Assembly (NCBI GenBank): GCA_029721435.1
Contig: CM056574.1
Coordinates: forward strand, 1,437,001-1,501,000
Source: Gymnothorax reevesii
Lineage: Eukaryota > Chordata > Actinopteri > Anguilliformes > Muraenidae
Length of the DNA: 64,000 nt
Direction: 5' to 3'
Part shown: one piece after another, positions 1 through 12,400 of the stretch
How the letters are laid out: each line of letters starts with the position of its first letter
Position numbering within the stretch: the first letter of the stretch is position 1
Program-made: the position numbers and the translations under genes
Notes under the pieces: generated by a model
What the model saw: only the letters and a program-made list of their open reading frames with translations
What the model was told of the DNA's origin: nothing
Database searches by the model: none

Positions 1-410
1 GAAATTACAATGACTTGTCACCAAATGGTCTGAGATTAAGCCGAGGTTTGTGTAGAGACTTTTAGAAAGTCATATATGGAGTCCATTTACTGACCACAAG
101 TTGACATTCTGTGACTTTGAAGTTCACATTTGACATATTGAATACATATTGACATATTTTCATGACTTGTATCACCAAACTGCTTCAGAGGTTAGGATTG
201 TATAACAGAAGGTCTTATAAATCTATGTGAACTTTTATTTAGTGACCTTGACATTGATTTTCATTGATTCAAATGTCACACTGTACATGAAATTTTCATT
301 ACTCATATCATCACTGTAAGACTGCTTGCCAGTAAGCTACAGGACCCTTGGTCCTATTTTTATTCTTTGACTATAAATTGTGCCCCCCTCCCCTCCCCAC
401 ACCCCCACAG
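1..410 (+). other. Intron sequence upstream of first visible exon
   Basis: AT-rich sequence without a supported coding segment. It ends in a C-rich polypyrimidine stretch and CACAG, a good 3' splice site for the exon at 411, so it is read as the 3' part of an intron of the membrane-protein gene. Earlier exons are outside the window. Confidence 0.6.
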
Positions 411-499
411 CTCCTCTCGCTGCTCTGTGTGCCAGCTGTGCCCAGCGGGAACAGAGTCCCTATTGGCCGCATCCAAGGACTGCACGCCCTGTCGCCCAG
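411..499 (+). CDS. Exon: Cys-rich ectodomain segment
   Basis: Exon of 89 nt, entering in phase 2 and leaving in phase 1. Acceptor CCCCCACAG lies at 402-410 and donor CAG|GTAACC at 499/500. It encodes SSSRCSVCQLCPAG...CTPCRPG. The last ~20 nt and the first 18 intron nt form copy one of the downstream 38-bp minisatellite. Confidence 0.8.
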
Positions 500-3400
500 G
501 TAACCCCAATATTCAAACTGCACGCCCTGTCGCCCAGGTAACCCCAATATTCAAAGTGCACGCCCTGTCGCCCAGGTAACCCCAATATTCAAACTGCACG
601 CCCTGTCGCCCAGGTAACCCCAATATTCAAACTGCACGCCCTGTCGCACAGGTAACCCCAATATTCAAACTGCTCGCCCTGTCGCCCAGGTAACCCCAAT
701 ACTTGAACTGCACGCCCTGTCGCCCAGGTAATCCCAATATTCAAACTGTATGCCCTGTTGCCCAGGTAATCACAATATTCAAACTGCTCGCCCTGTTGCC
801 CAGGTAATCACAATATTCAAACTGCTCGCCCTGTCGCCCAGGTAATCCCAATATTCAAACTGCACGCCCTGTCGTCCCAGGTAATCCCAATATTCAAACT
901 GCTCGCCCTGTCGCCCAGGTAATCCCAATATTCAAACTGCACGCCCTATCGCCTAGGTAACCCCAATATTCAAACTGCACGCCCTGTCGCCCAGGTAACC
1001 CCAATATTAAAACTGCACGCCCTGTCGCCCAGGTAATACCAATATTCAAACTGCACGCCCTGTCGCCCAGGTAATACCAATATTCAAACTGCATGCCCTG
1101 TCGCCCAGGTAATCCCAATATTCAAACTGCACGCCCTGTCGCCCAGGTAACCCCAATATTCAAACTGTGCTCGCCCTGTCGCCCAGGTAACCCCAATATT
1201 TAAACTGCACGCCGTGTCGCCCAGGTAATCCCAATATTCAAACTGCTCGCCCTGTCGCCCAGGTAATCCCAATATTCAAACTGCTCGCCCTGTCGCCCAG
1301 GTAATCCCAATATTCAAACTGCACGCCCTGTCGCCCTGGTAACCCCAAAATTAAAACTGCACGCCCTGTCGCCCAGGTAATACCAATATTCAAACTGCAC
1401 GCCCTGTCGCCCAGGTAATACCAATATTCAAACTGCATGCCCTGTCGCCCAGGTAATCCCAATATTCAAACTGTGCTCGCCCTGTCGCCCAGGTAACCCC
1501 AATATTTAAACTGCACGCCGTGTCGCCCAGGTAATCCCAATATTCAAACTGCTCGCCCTGTCGCCCAGGTAATCCCAATATTCAAACTGCACGCCCTGTC
1601 GCCCTGGTAACCCCAATATTCAAACTGCACGCCCTGTCGCCCAGGTAATCCCAATATTCAAACTGCACGCCCTGTCGTCCCAGGTAATCCCAATATTCAA
1701 ACTGCTCGCCCTGTCGCCCAGGTAATCCCAATATTCAAACTGCTCGCCCTGTCGCCCAGGTAATCCCAATATTCAAACTGCTCGCCCTGTTGCCCAGGTA
1801 ATCACAATATTCAAACTGCTCACCCTGTCGCCCAGGTAATCCCAATATTCAAACTGCACGCCCTGTCGTCCCAGGTAATCCCAATATTCAAACTGCACGC
1901 CCTGTCGCCCAGGTAACCCCAATATTAAAACTGCACGCCCTGTCGCCCAGGTAATACCAATATTCAAACTGCACGCCCTGTCGCCCAGGTAATCCCAATA
2001 TTCAAACTGCACGCCCTGTCGCCTAGGTAACCCCAATATTCAAACTGCTCGCCCTGTCGCCCAGGTAATCCCAATATTTAAACTGCACGCCGTGTCGCCC
2101 AGGTAATCCCAATATTCAAACTGCTCGCCCTGTCGCCCAGGTAATCCCAATATTCAAACTGCTCGCCCTGTCGCCCAGGTAATCCCAATATTCAAACTGC
2201 ACGCCCTGTCGCCCAGGTAACCCCAATATTCAAACTGCACGCCCTGTTGCCCAGGTAACGCCAATATTCAAACTGCACGCCCTGTCGCCCAGGTAACCCC
2301 AATATTCAAACTGCACGCCCTGTCGCCCAGGTAATACCAATATTCAAACTGCACGCCCTGTCGCCCAGGTAATCCCAATATTCAAACTGCACGCCCTGTC
2401 GCCCAGGTAACCCCAATATTCAAACTGTGCTCACCCTGTTGCCCAGGTAACCCCAATATTTAAACTGCTCGCCCTGTCGCCCAGGTAATCCCAATATTCA
2501 AACTGCTCGCCCTGTCGCCCAGGTAATCCCAATATTCAAACTGCTCGCCCTGTCGCCCAGGTAATCCCAATATTCAAACTGCTCGCCCTGTCGCCCAGGT
2601 AATCCCAATATTCAAAATGCACGCCCTGTCGCCCAGGTAATCCCAATATTCAAACTGCACACCATGTCGCCCAGGTAACCCCAATATTCAAACTGTGCTC
2701 ACCCTGTTGCCCAGGTAACCCCAATATTTAAACTGCACGCCGTGTCGCCCAGGTAATCCCAATATTCAAACTGCTCGCCCTGTCGCCCAGGTAATCCCAA
2801 TATTCAAACTGCTCGCCCTGTCGCCCAGGTAATCCCAATATTCAAACTGCACGCCCTGTCGTCCCAGGTAATCCCAATATTCAAACTGTGCTCGCCCTGT
2901 CGCCCTGGTAATCCCAATATTCAAACTGTGCTCGCCCTGTCGCCCAGGTAGCCCCAGTATTCAAACTGCACGCCCTGTCGCCCAGGTAATCCCAATATTC
3001 AAACTGTACGCCCTGTCGCCCTGGTAATCCCAATATTCAAACTTCACTCCCTGTCGCCCTGGTAATCCCAATATTCAAACTGCACGCCCCGTCGCCCAGG
3101 TAATCCCAATATTCAAACTGCACGCCCCGTCACCCAGGTAACCCCAATATTCAAACTGCACGCCCTGGCGCCCAGGTAATCCCAATATTCAAACTGCACG
3201 CCCTGTCGCCCTGGTAATCCCAATATTCAAACTGCACGCCCTGTCGCCCAGGTAACCCCAATATTCAAACTGTGCTCACCCTGTCGCCCAGGTAACCCCA
3301 ATATTTAAACTGCACGCCGTGTCGCCCAGGTAATCCCAATATTCAAACTGCTCGCCCTGTCGCCCAGGTAATCCCAATATTCAAACTGCTCGCCCTGTCG

Positions 3401-6400
3401 CCCAGGTAATCCCAATATTCAAACTGCACGCCCTGTCGTCCCAGGTAATCCCAATATTCAAACTGTGCTCGCCCTGTCGCCCTGGTAATCCCAATATTCA
3501 AACTGCATGCCCTGTTGCCCAGGTAACCCCAATATTCAAACTGTGCTCACCCTGTCGCCCAGGTAACCCCAATATTTAAACTGCACGCCGTGTCGCCCAG
3601 GTAATCCCAATATTCAAACTGCTCGCCCTGTCGCCCAGGTAACCCCAATATTCAAACTGTGCTCACCCTGTTGCCCAGGTAACCCCAATATTTAAACTGC
3701 TCGCCCTGTCGCCCAGGTAATCCCAATATTCAAACTGCTCGCCCTGTCGCCCAGGTAATCCCAATATTCAAACTGCTCGCCCTGTCGCCCAGGTAATCCC
3801 AATATTCAAACTGCTCGCCCTGTCGCCCAGGTAATCCCAATATTCAAAATGCACGCCCTGTCGCCCAGGTAATCCCAATATTCAAACTGCACACCATGTC
3901 GCCCAGGTAACCCCAATATTCAAACTGTGCTCACCCTGTTGCCCAGGTAACCCCAATATTTAAACTGCACGCCGTGTCGCCCAGGTAATCCCAATATTCA
4001 AACTGCTCGCCCTGTCGCCCAGGTAATCCCAATATTCAAACTGCTCACCCTGTCGCCCAGGTAATCCCAATATTCAAACTGCACGCCCTGTCGTCCCAGG
4101 TAATCCCAATATTCAAACTGTGCTCGCCCTGTCGCCCTGGTAATCCCAATATTCAAACTGTGCTCGCCCTGTCGCCCAGGTAGCCCCAGTATTCAAACTG
4201 CACGCCCTGTCGCCCAGGTAATCCCAATATTCAAACTGTACGCCCTGTCGCCCTGGTAATCCCAATATTCAAACTTCACTCCCTGTCGCCCTGGTAATCC
4301 CAATATTCAAACTGCACGCCCCGTCGCCCAGGTAATCCCAATATTCAAACTGCACGCCCCGTCACCCAGGTAACCCCAATATTCAAACTGCACGCCCTGG
4401 CGCCCAGGTAATCCCAATATTCAAACTGCACGCCCTGTCGCCCTGGTAATCCCAATATTCAAACTGCACGCCCTGTCGCCCAGGTAACCCCAATATTCAA
4501 ACTGTGCTCACCCTGTCGCCCAGGTAACCCCAATATTTAAACTGCACGCCGTGTCGCCCAGGTAATCCCAATATTCAAACTGCTCGCCCTGTCGCCCAGG
4601 TAATCCCAATATTCAAACTGCTCGCCCTGTCGCCCAGGTAATCCCAATATTCAAACTGCACGCCCTGTCGTCCCAGGTAATCCCAATATTCAAACTGTGC
4701 TCGCCCTGTCGCCCTGGTAATCCCAATATTCAAACTGCATGCCCTGTTGCCCAGGTAACCCCAATATTCAAACTGTGCTCACCCTGTCGCCCAGGTAACC
4801 CCAATATTTAAACTGCACGCCGTGTCGCCCAGGTAATCCCAATATTCAAACTGCTCGCCCTGTCGCCCAGGTAATCCCAATATTCAAACTGCTCGCCCTG
4901 TCGCCCAGGTAGCCCCAGTATTCAAACTGCACGCCCTGTCGCCCAGGTAATCCCAATATTCAAACTGTATGCCCTGTCGCCCTGGTAATCCCAATATTCA
5001 AACTTCACTCCCTGTCGCCCTGGTAATCCTAATATTCAAACTGCACGCCCCGTCGCCCAGGTAATCCCAATATTCAAACTGCACGCCCTGTCACCCAGGT
5101 AACCCCAATATTCAAACTGCACGCCCTGGCGCCCAGGTAATCCCAATATTCAAACTGCACGCCCTGTCGCCCAGGTAATCCCAATATTCAAACTGCACGC
5201 CCTGTCGCCCTGGTAATCCCAATATTCAAACTGCACGCCCTGTCGTCCCAGGTAATCCCAATATTCAATTTGTGCTCGCCCTGTCGCCCTGGTAATCCCA
5301 ATATTCAAACTGTGCTCGCCCTGTCGCCCAGGTAGCCCCAGTATTCAAACTGCACGCCCTGTCGCCCAGGTAATCCCAATATTCAAACTGTATGCCCTGT
5401 CGCCCTGGTAATCCCAATATTCAAACTTCACTCCCTGTCGCCCTGGTAATCCTAATATTCAAACTGCACGCCCCGTCGCCCAGGTAATCCCAATATTCAA
5501 ACTGCTCGCCCTGTCGCCCAGGTAATCCCAATATTCAAACTGCTCGCCCTCTCGCCCAGGTAATCCCAATATTCAAACTGCACGCCCTGTCATCCCAGGT
5601 AATCCCAATATTCAAACTGTGCTCGCCCTGTCGCCCTGGTAATCCCAATATTCAAACTGTGCTCGCCCTGTCGCCCAGGTAGCCCCAGTATTCAAACTGC
5701 ACGCCCTGTCGCCCAGGTAATCCCAATATTCAAACTGTACACCCTGTCGCCCTGGTAATCCCAATATTCAAACTTCACTCCCTGTCGCCCTGGTAATCCC
5801 AATATTCAAACTGCACGCCCCATCGCCCAGGTAATCCCAATATTCAAACTGCACGCCCTGTCACCCAGGTAACCCCAATATTCAAACTGCACCCCCTGGC
5901 GCCCAGGTAATCCCAATAATCAAACTGCACGCCCTGTCGCCCTGGTAATCCCAATATTCAAACTGCACGCCCTGTCGCCCTGGTAATCCCAATATTCAAA
6001 CTGCATGCCCTGTTGCCCAGGTAACCCCAATATTCAAACTGCACGCCCTGTCGCCCAGGTAACGCCAATATTCAAACTGCACGCCCTGTCGCCCAGGTAA
6101 TCCCAATATTCGAACTGCACGCCCTGTCGCCCTGGTAATCCCAATATTCAAACTGCACGCCCTGTAGCCCAGGTAATCCCAATATTCAAACCGCACGCCC
6201 TGTCGCCCAGGTAATCCCTATATTCAAACTGCACGCCCTGTCGCCCAGGTAATCCCAATATTCAAACTGTGCTCGCCCTGTCACCCAGGGAATCCCAATA
6301 TTCAAACTGTGCTCGCCCTGTCGCCCAGGTAATCCCAATATTCAAACTGCACGCCCTGTCGCCCTTGTAACCCCAATATTCAAACTGCACGCCCTGTCGT

Positions 6401-9400
6401 CCCAGGTAATCCCAATATTCAAACTGTGCTCGCCCTGTCACCCAGGGAATCCCAATATTCAAACTGTGCTCGCCCTGTCGCCCAGGTAATCCCAATATTC
6501 AAACTGCACGCCCTGTCGCCCTTGTAACCCCAATATTCAAACTGCACGCCCTGTCGTCCCAGGTAATCCCAATATTCAAACTGCACGCCCTGTCGCCCTG
6601 GTAATCCCAATATTCAAACTGCACGCCCTGTCGTCCCAGGTAATCCCAGTATTCAATTTGTGCTCGCCCTGTCGCCCTCGTAATCCCAATATTCAAACTG
6701 TGCTCGCCCTGTCGCCCAGGTAGCCCCAGTATTCAAACTGCACGCCCTGTCGCCCAGGTAATCCCAATATTCAAACTGCACGCCCTGTCGCCCTGGTAAT
6801 CCCAATATTCAAACTGCACGCCCTGTAGCCCAGGTAATCCCAATATTCAAACTGCACGCCCTGTCGCCCAGGTAATCCCTATATTCAAACTGCACGCCCT
6901 GTCGCCCAGGTAATCCCAATATTCAAACTGTGCTCGCCCTGTCACCCAGGGAATCCCAATATTCAAACTGTGCTCGCCCTGTCGCCCAGGTAATCCCAAT
7001 ATTCAAACTGCACGCCCTGTCGCCCTTGTAACCCCAATATTCAAACTGCACGCCCTGTTGCCCAGGTAACCCCAATATTCAAACTGCACGCCCTGTCGCC
7101 CAGGTAACCCCAATATTCAAACTGCACGCCCTGTCGCCCAGGTAATCCCAATATTCAAACTGCAGACCCTGTCACCCAGGTAATCCCAATATTCAAACTG
7201 CTCGCCCTGTCGCCCAGGTAATCCCAATATTCAAACTGCAAGCCCTGTCCCCCAGATAATCCCAATATTCAAACTGTGCTGGCCCTGTCGCCCAGGTAAT
7301 CCCAATATTCAAACTGTGCTCGCCCTGTCGCCCAGGTAATCCCAATATTCAAACTGTGCTCGCCCTGTCACCCAGGTAATCCCAATATTCAAACTGTGCT
7401 CGCCCTGTCGCCCAGGTAATCCCAATATTCAAACTGTGCTCGCCCTGTCACCCAGGTATTCCCAATATTCAAACTGCTCGCCCTGTCGCCCAGGTAATCC
7501 CTCTATTCAAACTGCATGCCCTGTCGCCCAGGTAACCCCAATAGTCAAACTGCATGCCCTGTCGCCCAGGCAATCCCAATATTCAAACTGTGCTCGCCCT
7601 GCCGTCCATGTAATTTCTATATTCAAACTGCACGCCCTGTGTAACGGGGGTACTGTTTCTTTAATGATCTGTAAGCCAGGCTAGTGCCCCTGCGCAGGTT
7701 TTGGAGAGAAGTTGAGTTGGTCCGAAGTTCTTACTGCTCGCACACGTTATTCTCTTACTTTCCGTAACGCGACGGCTCCGTTTGTCCGGTTTACCCCTTT
7801 CTTATTTCACTAATCTGTTCATGTATGATAAGGTTAGTGTGCCGTAGCGGCCAGGCATGGTATGGTCAACGCTAAAATGAATAAAGCTGCATCTTCTTGT
7901 ACTGCCGGTCTGATTGCCCCGCGTGATTTATGGTCCGTGACAATGAGCTCGCCTGCAAGATGCAAGCCAAAGCGTTACACCTGTCGCCCAGGTAATCCCA
8001 ATAATCCTGCCTTCAGGTACTGCAGAGGGCAAGACTGGTAAGCTCTTGCGGCAAAGGGGTTAGTGCTTGAATCTTAATTACAATTTTCTCTCCTTTGACA
8101 AATGGTTGTGGTTAAATTTTGGTGAAATAAAATTTTTTTCTTTAACTGTCATTGTGTTTTGTGATGGGGCGATATTGGATTTACATAGTTGATTTTCCTT
8201 ATTTGACTGCAATTTTTAGATTCTAGTAGTAGCACATTTACTGCACAGTTTGAGTAGTTAGCATTTTGATTGATCTGGTCTTTAATCCTGCTGTTGGTCC
8301 AGTCTCTGATGCGTCTGAACCCCAGGAGTATTAAATATTTCAGAATGAGGGGATTTTTCAGGGAGAGCAAATCATCAGAGTGCTTTCAGCTTGTGCAATA
8401 GGCCTGCAGTGGAAGCTGTGCCATTTGTTTTGGGGAGTTTGTTCTATGGAGCAATGTGCTGGCGGAATTCTCCGTGAAACCATCTTATCCGGTTCACTGT
8501 GAGACCAGCATTCTGATTGGTCCAGCGGTGTCCATGCATGAACACACATTTTCCTCCTGATGACATGAATATGCTAACAGCCGGAGCAGCCGTAGCCCGA
8601 GTGTCTGGTTCCGGTTGTGTTGTGGATTCTGCACACAGTTCAGTGTGTTACTGTCAAATGCGTCCTGCCTATCTGCCTCTGTTTGCGCTGTTCAGTGTTG
8701 GGCTTGAAAGTGCTCATTGGAAGTTCCATTACTGGAAGAGTGTCATTGAATTTGCACTGTAATGCACTCTTTGGAGTAAGGATAATGAGAATAATTTCAT
8801 TGGCCTGTATTGAGGCAGGTGCTTGAATAGCTGATGTGATTGGTCTGCGTTAAAGGGGGCGGTGCTGTTTCTCTATAACTTTCTCAGGTATGCACAAAGT
8901 CGCACGTCAGGCCATGTGCCAAATCTGCACCAGCGGCTTCTACCAGATCCGCTGGGGGCAGGAGAACTGCAACATGTGCCCCGACAACCACTACTGCCCC
9001 GTGAGTACCCCCTCTTACCCCAGAACTATTCCTTCTGCCCCTGCTGACAGTACTGTAAGCCGTGTACAGTCATTATTGCCCTGAGAACCATTACAACCTT
9101 GCAGCTAATGATGGCATGTGAGTTATCATTATCATTTTTATTACCATTATTGATGGTGTCTAATGCTGCTTCCTGTGTTCTAAGTTTATACGTCCTGTTC
9201 TCCTGAAGCGCCTTCACCCCTGACTTTTCACATTCAGATTCTTCAAATTCTCATTTAAGTTGGTCCAAAGTCACAAAAAAAGCATCTTTTCACATTGTAG
9301 GACAGTGTCACACACAGATTCTGTATCTGCTGGTTCCAGAGCTTCACCGCAGACTGAAGCTACATCACTTTCATATTGAGAGAAATGTTCAAACCCAGGA

Positions 9401-12400
9401 TTTTAGGTTTTTATGGCTACAGCCGTGCATCAAATGAAAAATATTGAGATTTTTTTTGCATAATTTTTCACAAAATTTCCCCGTAATTCAGCAGAGCATA
9501 TTTGGGATTGTTGGAAGCCTTCAGATCTCCACTAGAGGCCTGAAGTTCCACGTGTTTGAACAGAGCTGCTGCATGTGACGGACTCTTCTGAGGGTCTGTA
9601 GGTTATATGTGGATAAAACAGCCCTGAAGAGGCAAATTCTGAGTCTGATGGTCTGTTGGACAGACGAGCCTGGAAACCAAGTGCGGAGGAAACCCGTCCC
9701 TCAGAAAGGTGCTGGCTAATCAGGGCGGAGCTGGTCAGGGCGTAGGCTTGTGGGGAGTGATGTCATCAGCTCCTAGGAGGGCGGTGTCGCGGTGCTGATG
9801 TGTCTGATGCTGCGTTTGATTCGGCTCAGAAGTTGAGAGTCGGGCTGGAAATGCAGTCACTCCTGAGCTGACTGCGTTCCGTTAAGTAAGTCAGTGGGGT
9901 CTCTTCTGGCCAGGATAGCCTTTGTTCGCTATTGTCAGCAATACTAGTTGATGACAACGCATTACGCAGTGTTTGCGCATACAAACACCAGTGCAACCAG
10001 CCCACCGATAAAGGTTGTGCAGTGCTGTGGGTACGACTGATTTTATGGGACAGAAATAAGACAAAAGGGTTAATAAACAATATTTTACTGCATCTTCGTT
10101 GATACGGGCGCAGGCATCTTGAACTCTGAGTTGGGGGTTCGTGAGGTTCCTCCAGCTGTCGGGGTTGGAAATCTGACTTCGGGGGACGCTCTACTTGAAA
10201 GTTCCAAATGGGAGCTCAGAAATCCCGACTTCCTAGTACAAACCGAATGCAGCGTAACACTGTCCTGTCCCCCGTCTCCAGAGTCCGGACGTCAGCCCCA
10301 TCCTGTGTCCCAATGACGCCTTCTGTCCGGCGGGCAGCATCGCGCCTGGGTACTGCATGGAGACCTTCTTCCGGAAAGCGGGAGACAGCTGTGAGCTCGC
10401 GCCTGTCACTATCGCTCTACTCGTCATCGGAGGAGGAAGTACGTCTGCATTAGTGTGGGGTCAAAGGTTATCTGACAGGAAGTATGTATCACTGATGGGT
10501 GGGGTCAAAGCTGATTGATCAGGAAGTGTATGTTCCTGACACTACAGGAATGGATGTAGAAAAATGGTCAGTGATGTTGAGAGTTCTGCTGAGGTGTCCC
10601 TGTGATTTTTCGGATGTGCTGGTGTCTGCTTACACTGTGCTGGTGTCGAATCTCCTTCCCTCTGCTTGTGCGTCTGCCGTCTGTCCTTTCACAAATTTCT
10701 GCATAAAATGAGTGTAAAACGGGCAGACGGAGACTGGGATGTTCTGTTACCGTCTTGCGGAAAATTCCAGAGTCATCCGCAGTTTGAGCCCATCTCTGAA
10801 TTAGGTTCATGTATTTGTGGTGATTTGTTGTCAGCGGTGTGCTGTGGATTGAATGTGGTCCTGCGGTGGCAGCTGACTGTCTTCACTGCTCAGGGGTTCG
10901 GCAGGATGGGTTGGGAAGAACACTGTTTGTTGCTGTAGTGACCCCTACTGTCCTTGGAGCTCTCGGGAACAAGCGCAGGTTCGCTGCTCTGCTCTGTTGT
11001 GCATGCTGGGATTGGGAATACGGTGCGACAGAGTCAGTGAGGTTTGGACTGAAATCGTGATTCTTGTCCTGCCTGTCGTGCTCTGGACTGGATGAGACCG
11101 GAGATGCCAATTAAAAAAAAAAAAAAAAAAAAAACCATGAATATGAGTTTTCAGGGTAGTGTTGTGTTTAGCTATGTTTGGTTTTGGTGATTAAATGTTC
11201 TGGGCTGATCAGAGCCACGGGGCTTCGCATTGTGAAAATGGAATGATGGTCCCCTTCCGTTGCAGGGCTGCTGCTGTATAATGATGCGTTTGGGTGATGT
11301 TTGTGTGTAAGGGTGTCGGTGTATTTGGGTGATGTTTGTGTGTAAGGGTGTCTGTGTATTTGGGTGATGTTTGTGTGTAAGGGTGTCAGTGTATTTGGGT
11401 GATATTTGTGTGTAAGGGTGTTGGTATATTTGGGTGATGTTTGTATTGAAGGGTGGTGTTGGTGTATTTGGATGGTGTTTCAGTATTGAGGTGGTGTAAA
11501 TGTATTTGAGTAGTTTTTGTGCATAAGGCTGGTGTTTTTTGCATAAAGGGGGGCATTTTTGTGTACAAGTGTGGTGTTTTTGTGCACAAGTGTGGTGTTT
11601 TTGTGCACAAGTGTGGTGTTTTTGTGCACAAGTGTGGTGTTTTTGTGCACAAGTGTGGTGTTTTTGTGTACAAGGGTGGTGTTTCTGTGTACAAGGGTGG
11701 TGTTTCTGTGTATAAGGGTGGTGTTTTTGTGTACGAGTGTGGTGTTTTTGTGTACAAGGGTGGTGTTTTTGTGGACATGTGTGGTGTTTTTGTGCACAAG
11801 GGTGGTGTTTCTGTGTATAAGGGTGGTGTTTTTGTGCATAAGGGTGGTGTTTTTGTGCATAAGGGTGGTGTTTTTGTGTACAAGTGTGGTGTTTCTGTGC
11901 ACTGTGGTGTTTCTGTGCACAAGTGTCGTGTTTTTGTGCACAAGGCTGGTGTTTCTGTGTATAAGGGTGGTATTTTTGTGTACGAGTGTGGTGTTTTTGT
12001 GTACAAGGGTGGTGTTTTTGTGGACAAGTGTGGTGTTTTTGTGCACAAGGGTGGTGTTTTTGTGCATAAGGGTGGTGTTTTTGTGCATAAGAGTGGTGTT
12101 TTTGGCAATAGGGGTGGTGTTTTTGTGTACAAGTGTGGTGTTTCTGTGCATAAGGGTGGTGTTTTTGTGCACAAGTGTGGTGTTTTTGTGTACAAGTGTG
12201 GTGTTTTTGTGCACAAGGGTGGTGTTTTTGTGCACAAGGGTGGTGTTTTTGTGCACAAGGGTGGTGTTTCTGTGTATAAGGGTGGTATTTTTGTGTACGA
12301 GTGTGGTGTTTTTGTGTACAAGGGTGGTGTTTTTGTGGACAAGTGTGGTGTTTCTGTGCATAAGGGTGGTGTTTTTGTGCATACGGGTGGTGTTTTTGTG

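Noticed and set aside
894..6696. Many minus-strand ORFs of 60-87 codons with repeating CSLNIGITWATG and QFEYW blocks
   Set aside because: They are translations of the 38-bp minisatellite, which shifts frame each unit; no independent gene evidence.
480..7639. CRISPR-like array
   Set aside because: Contiguous tandem units without spacers, in a vertebrate-type intron.
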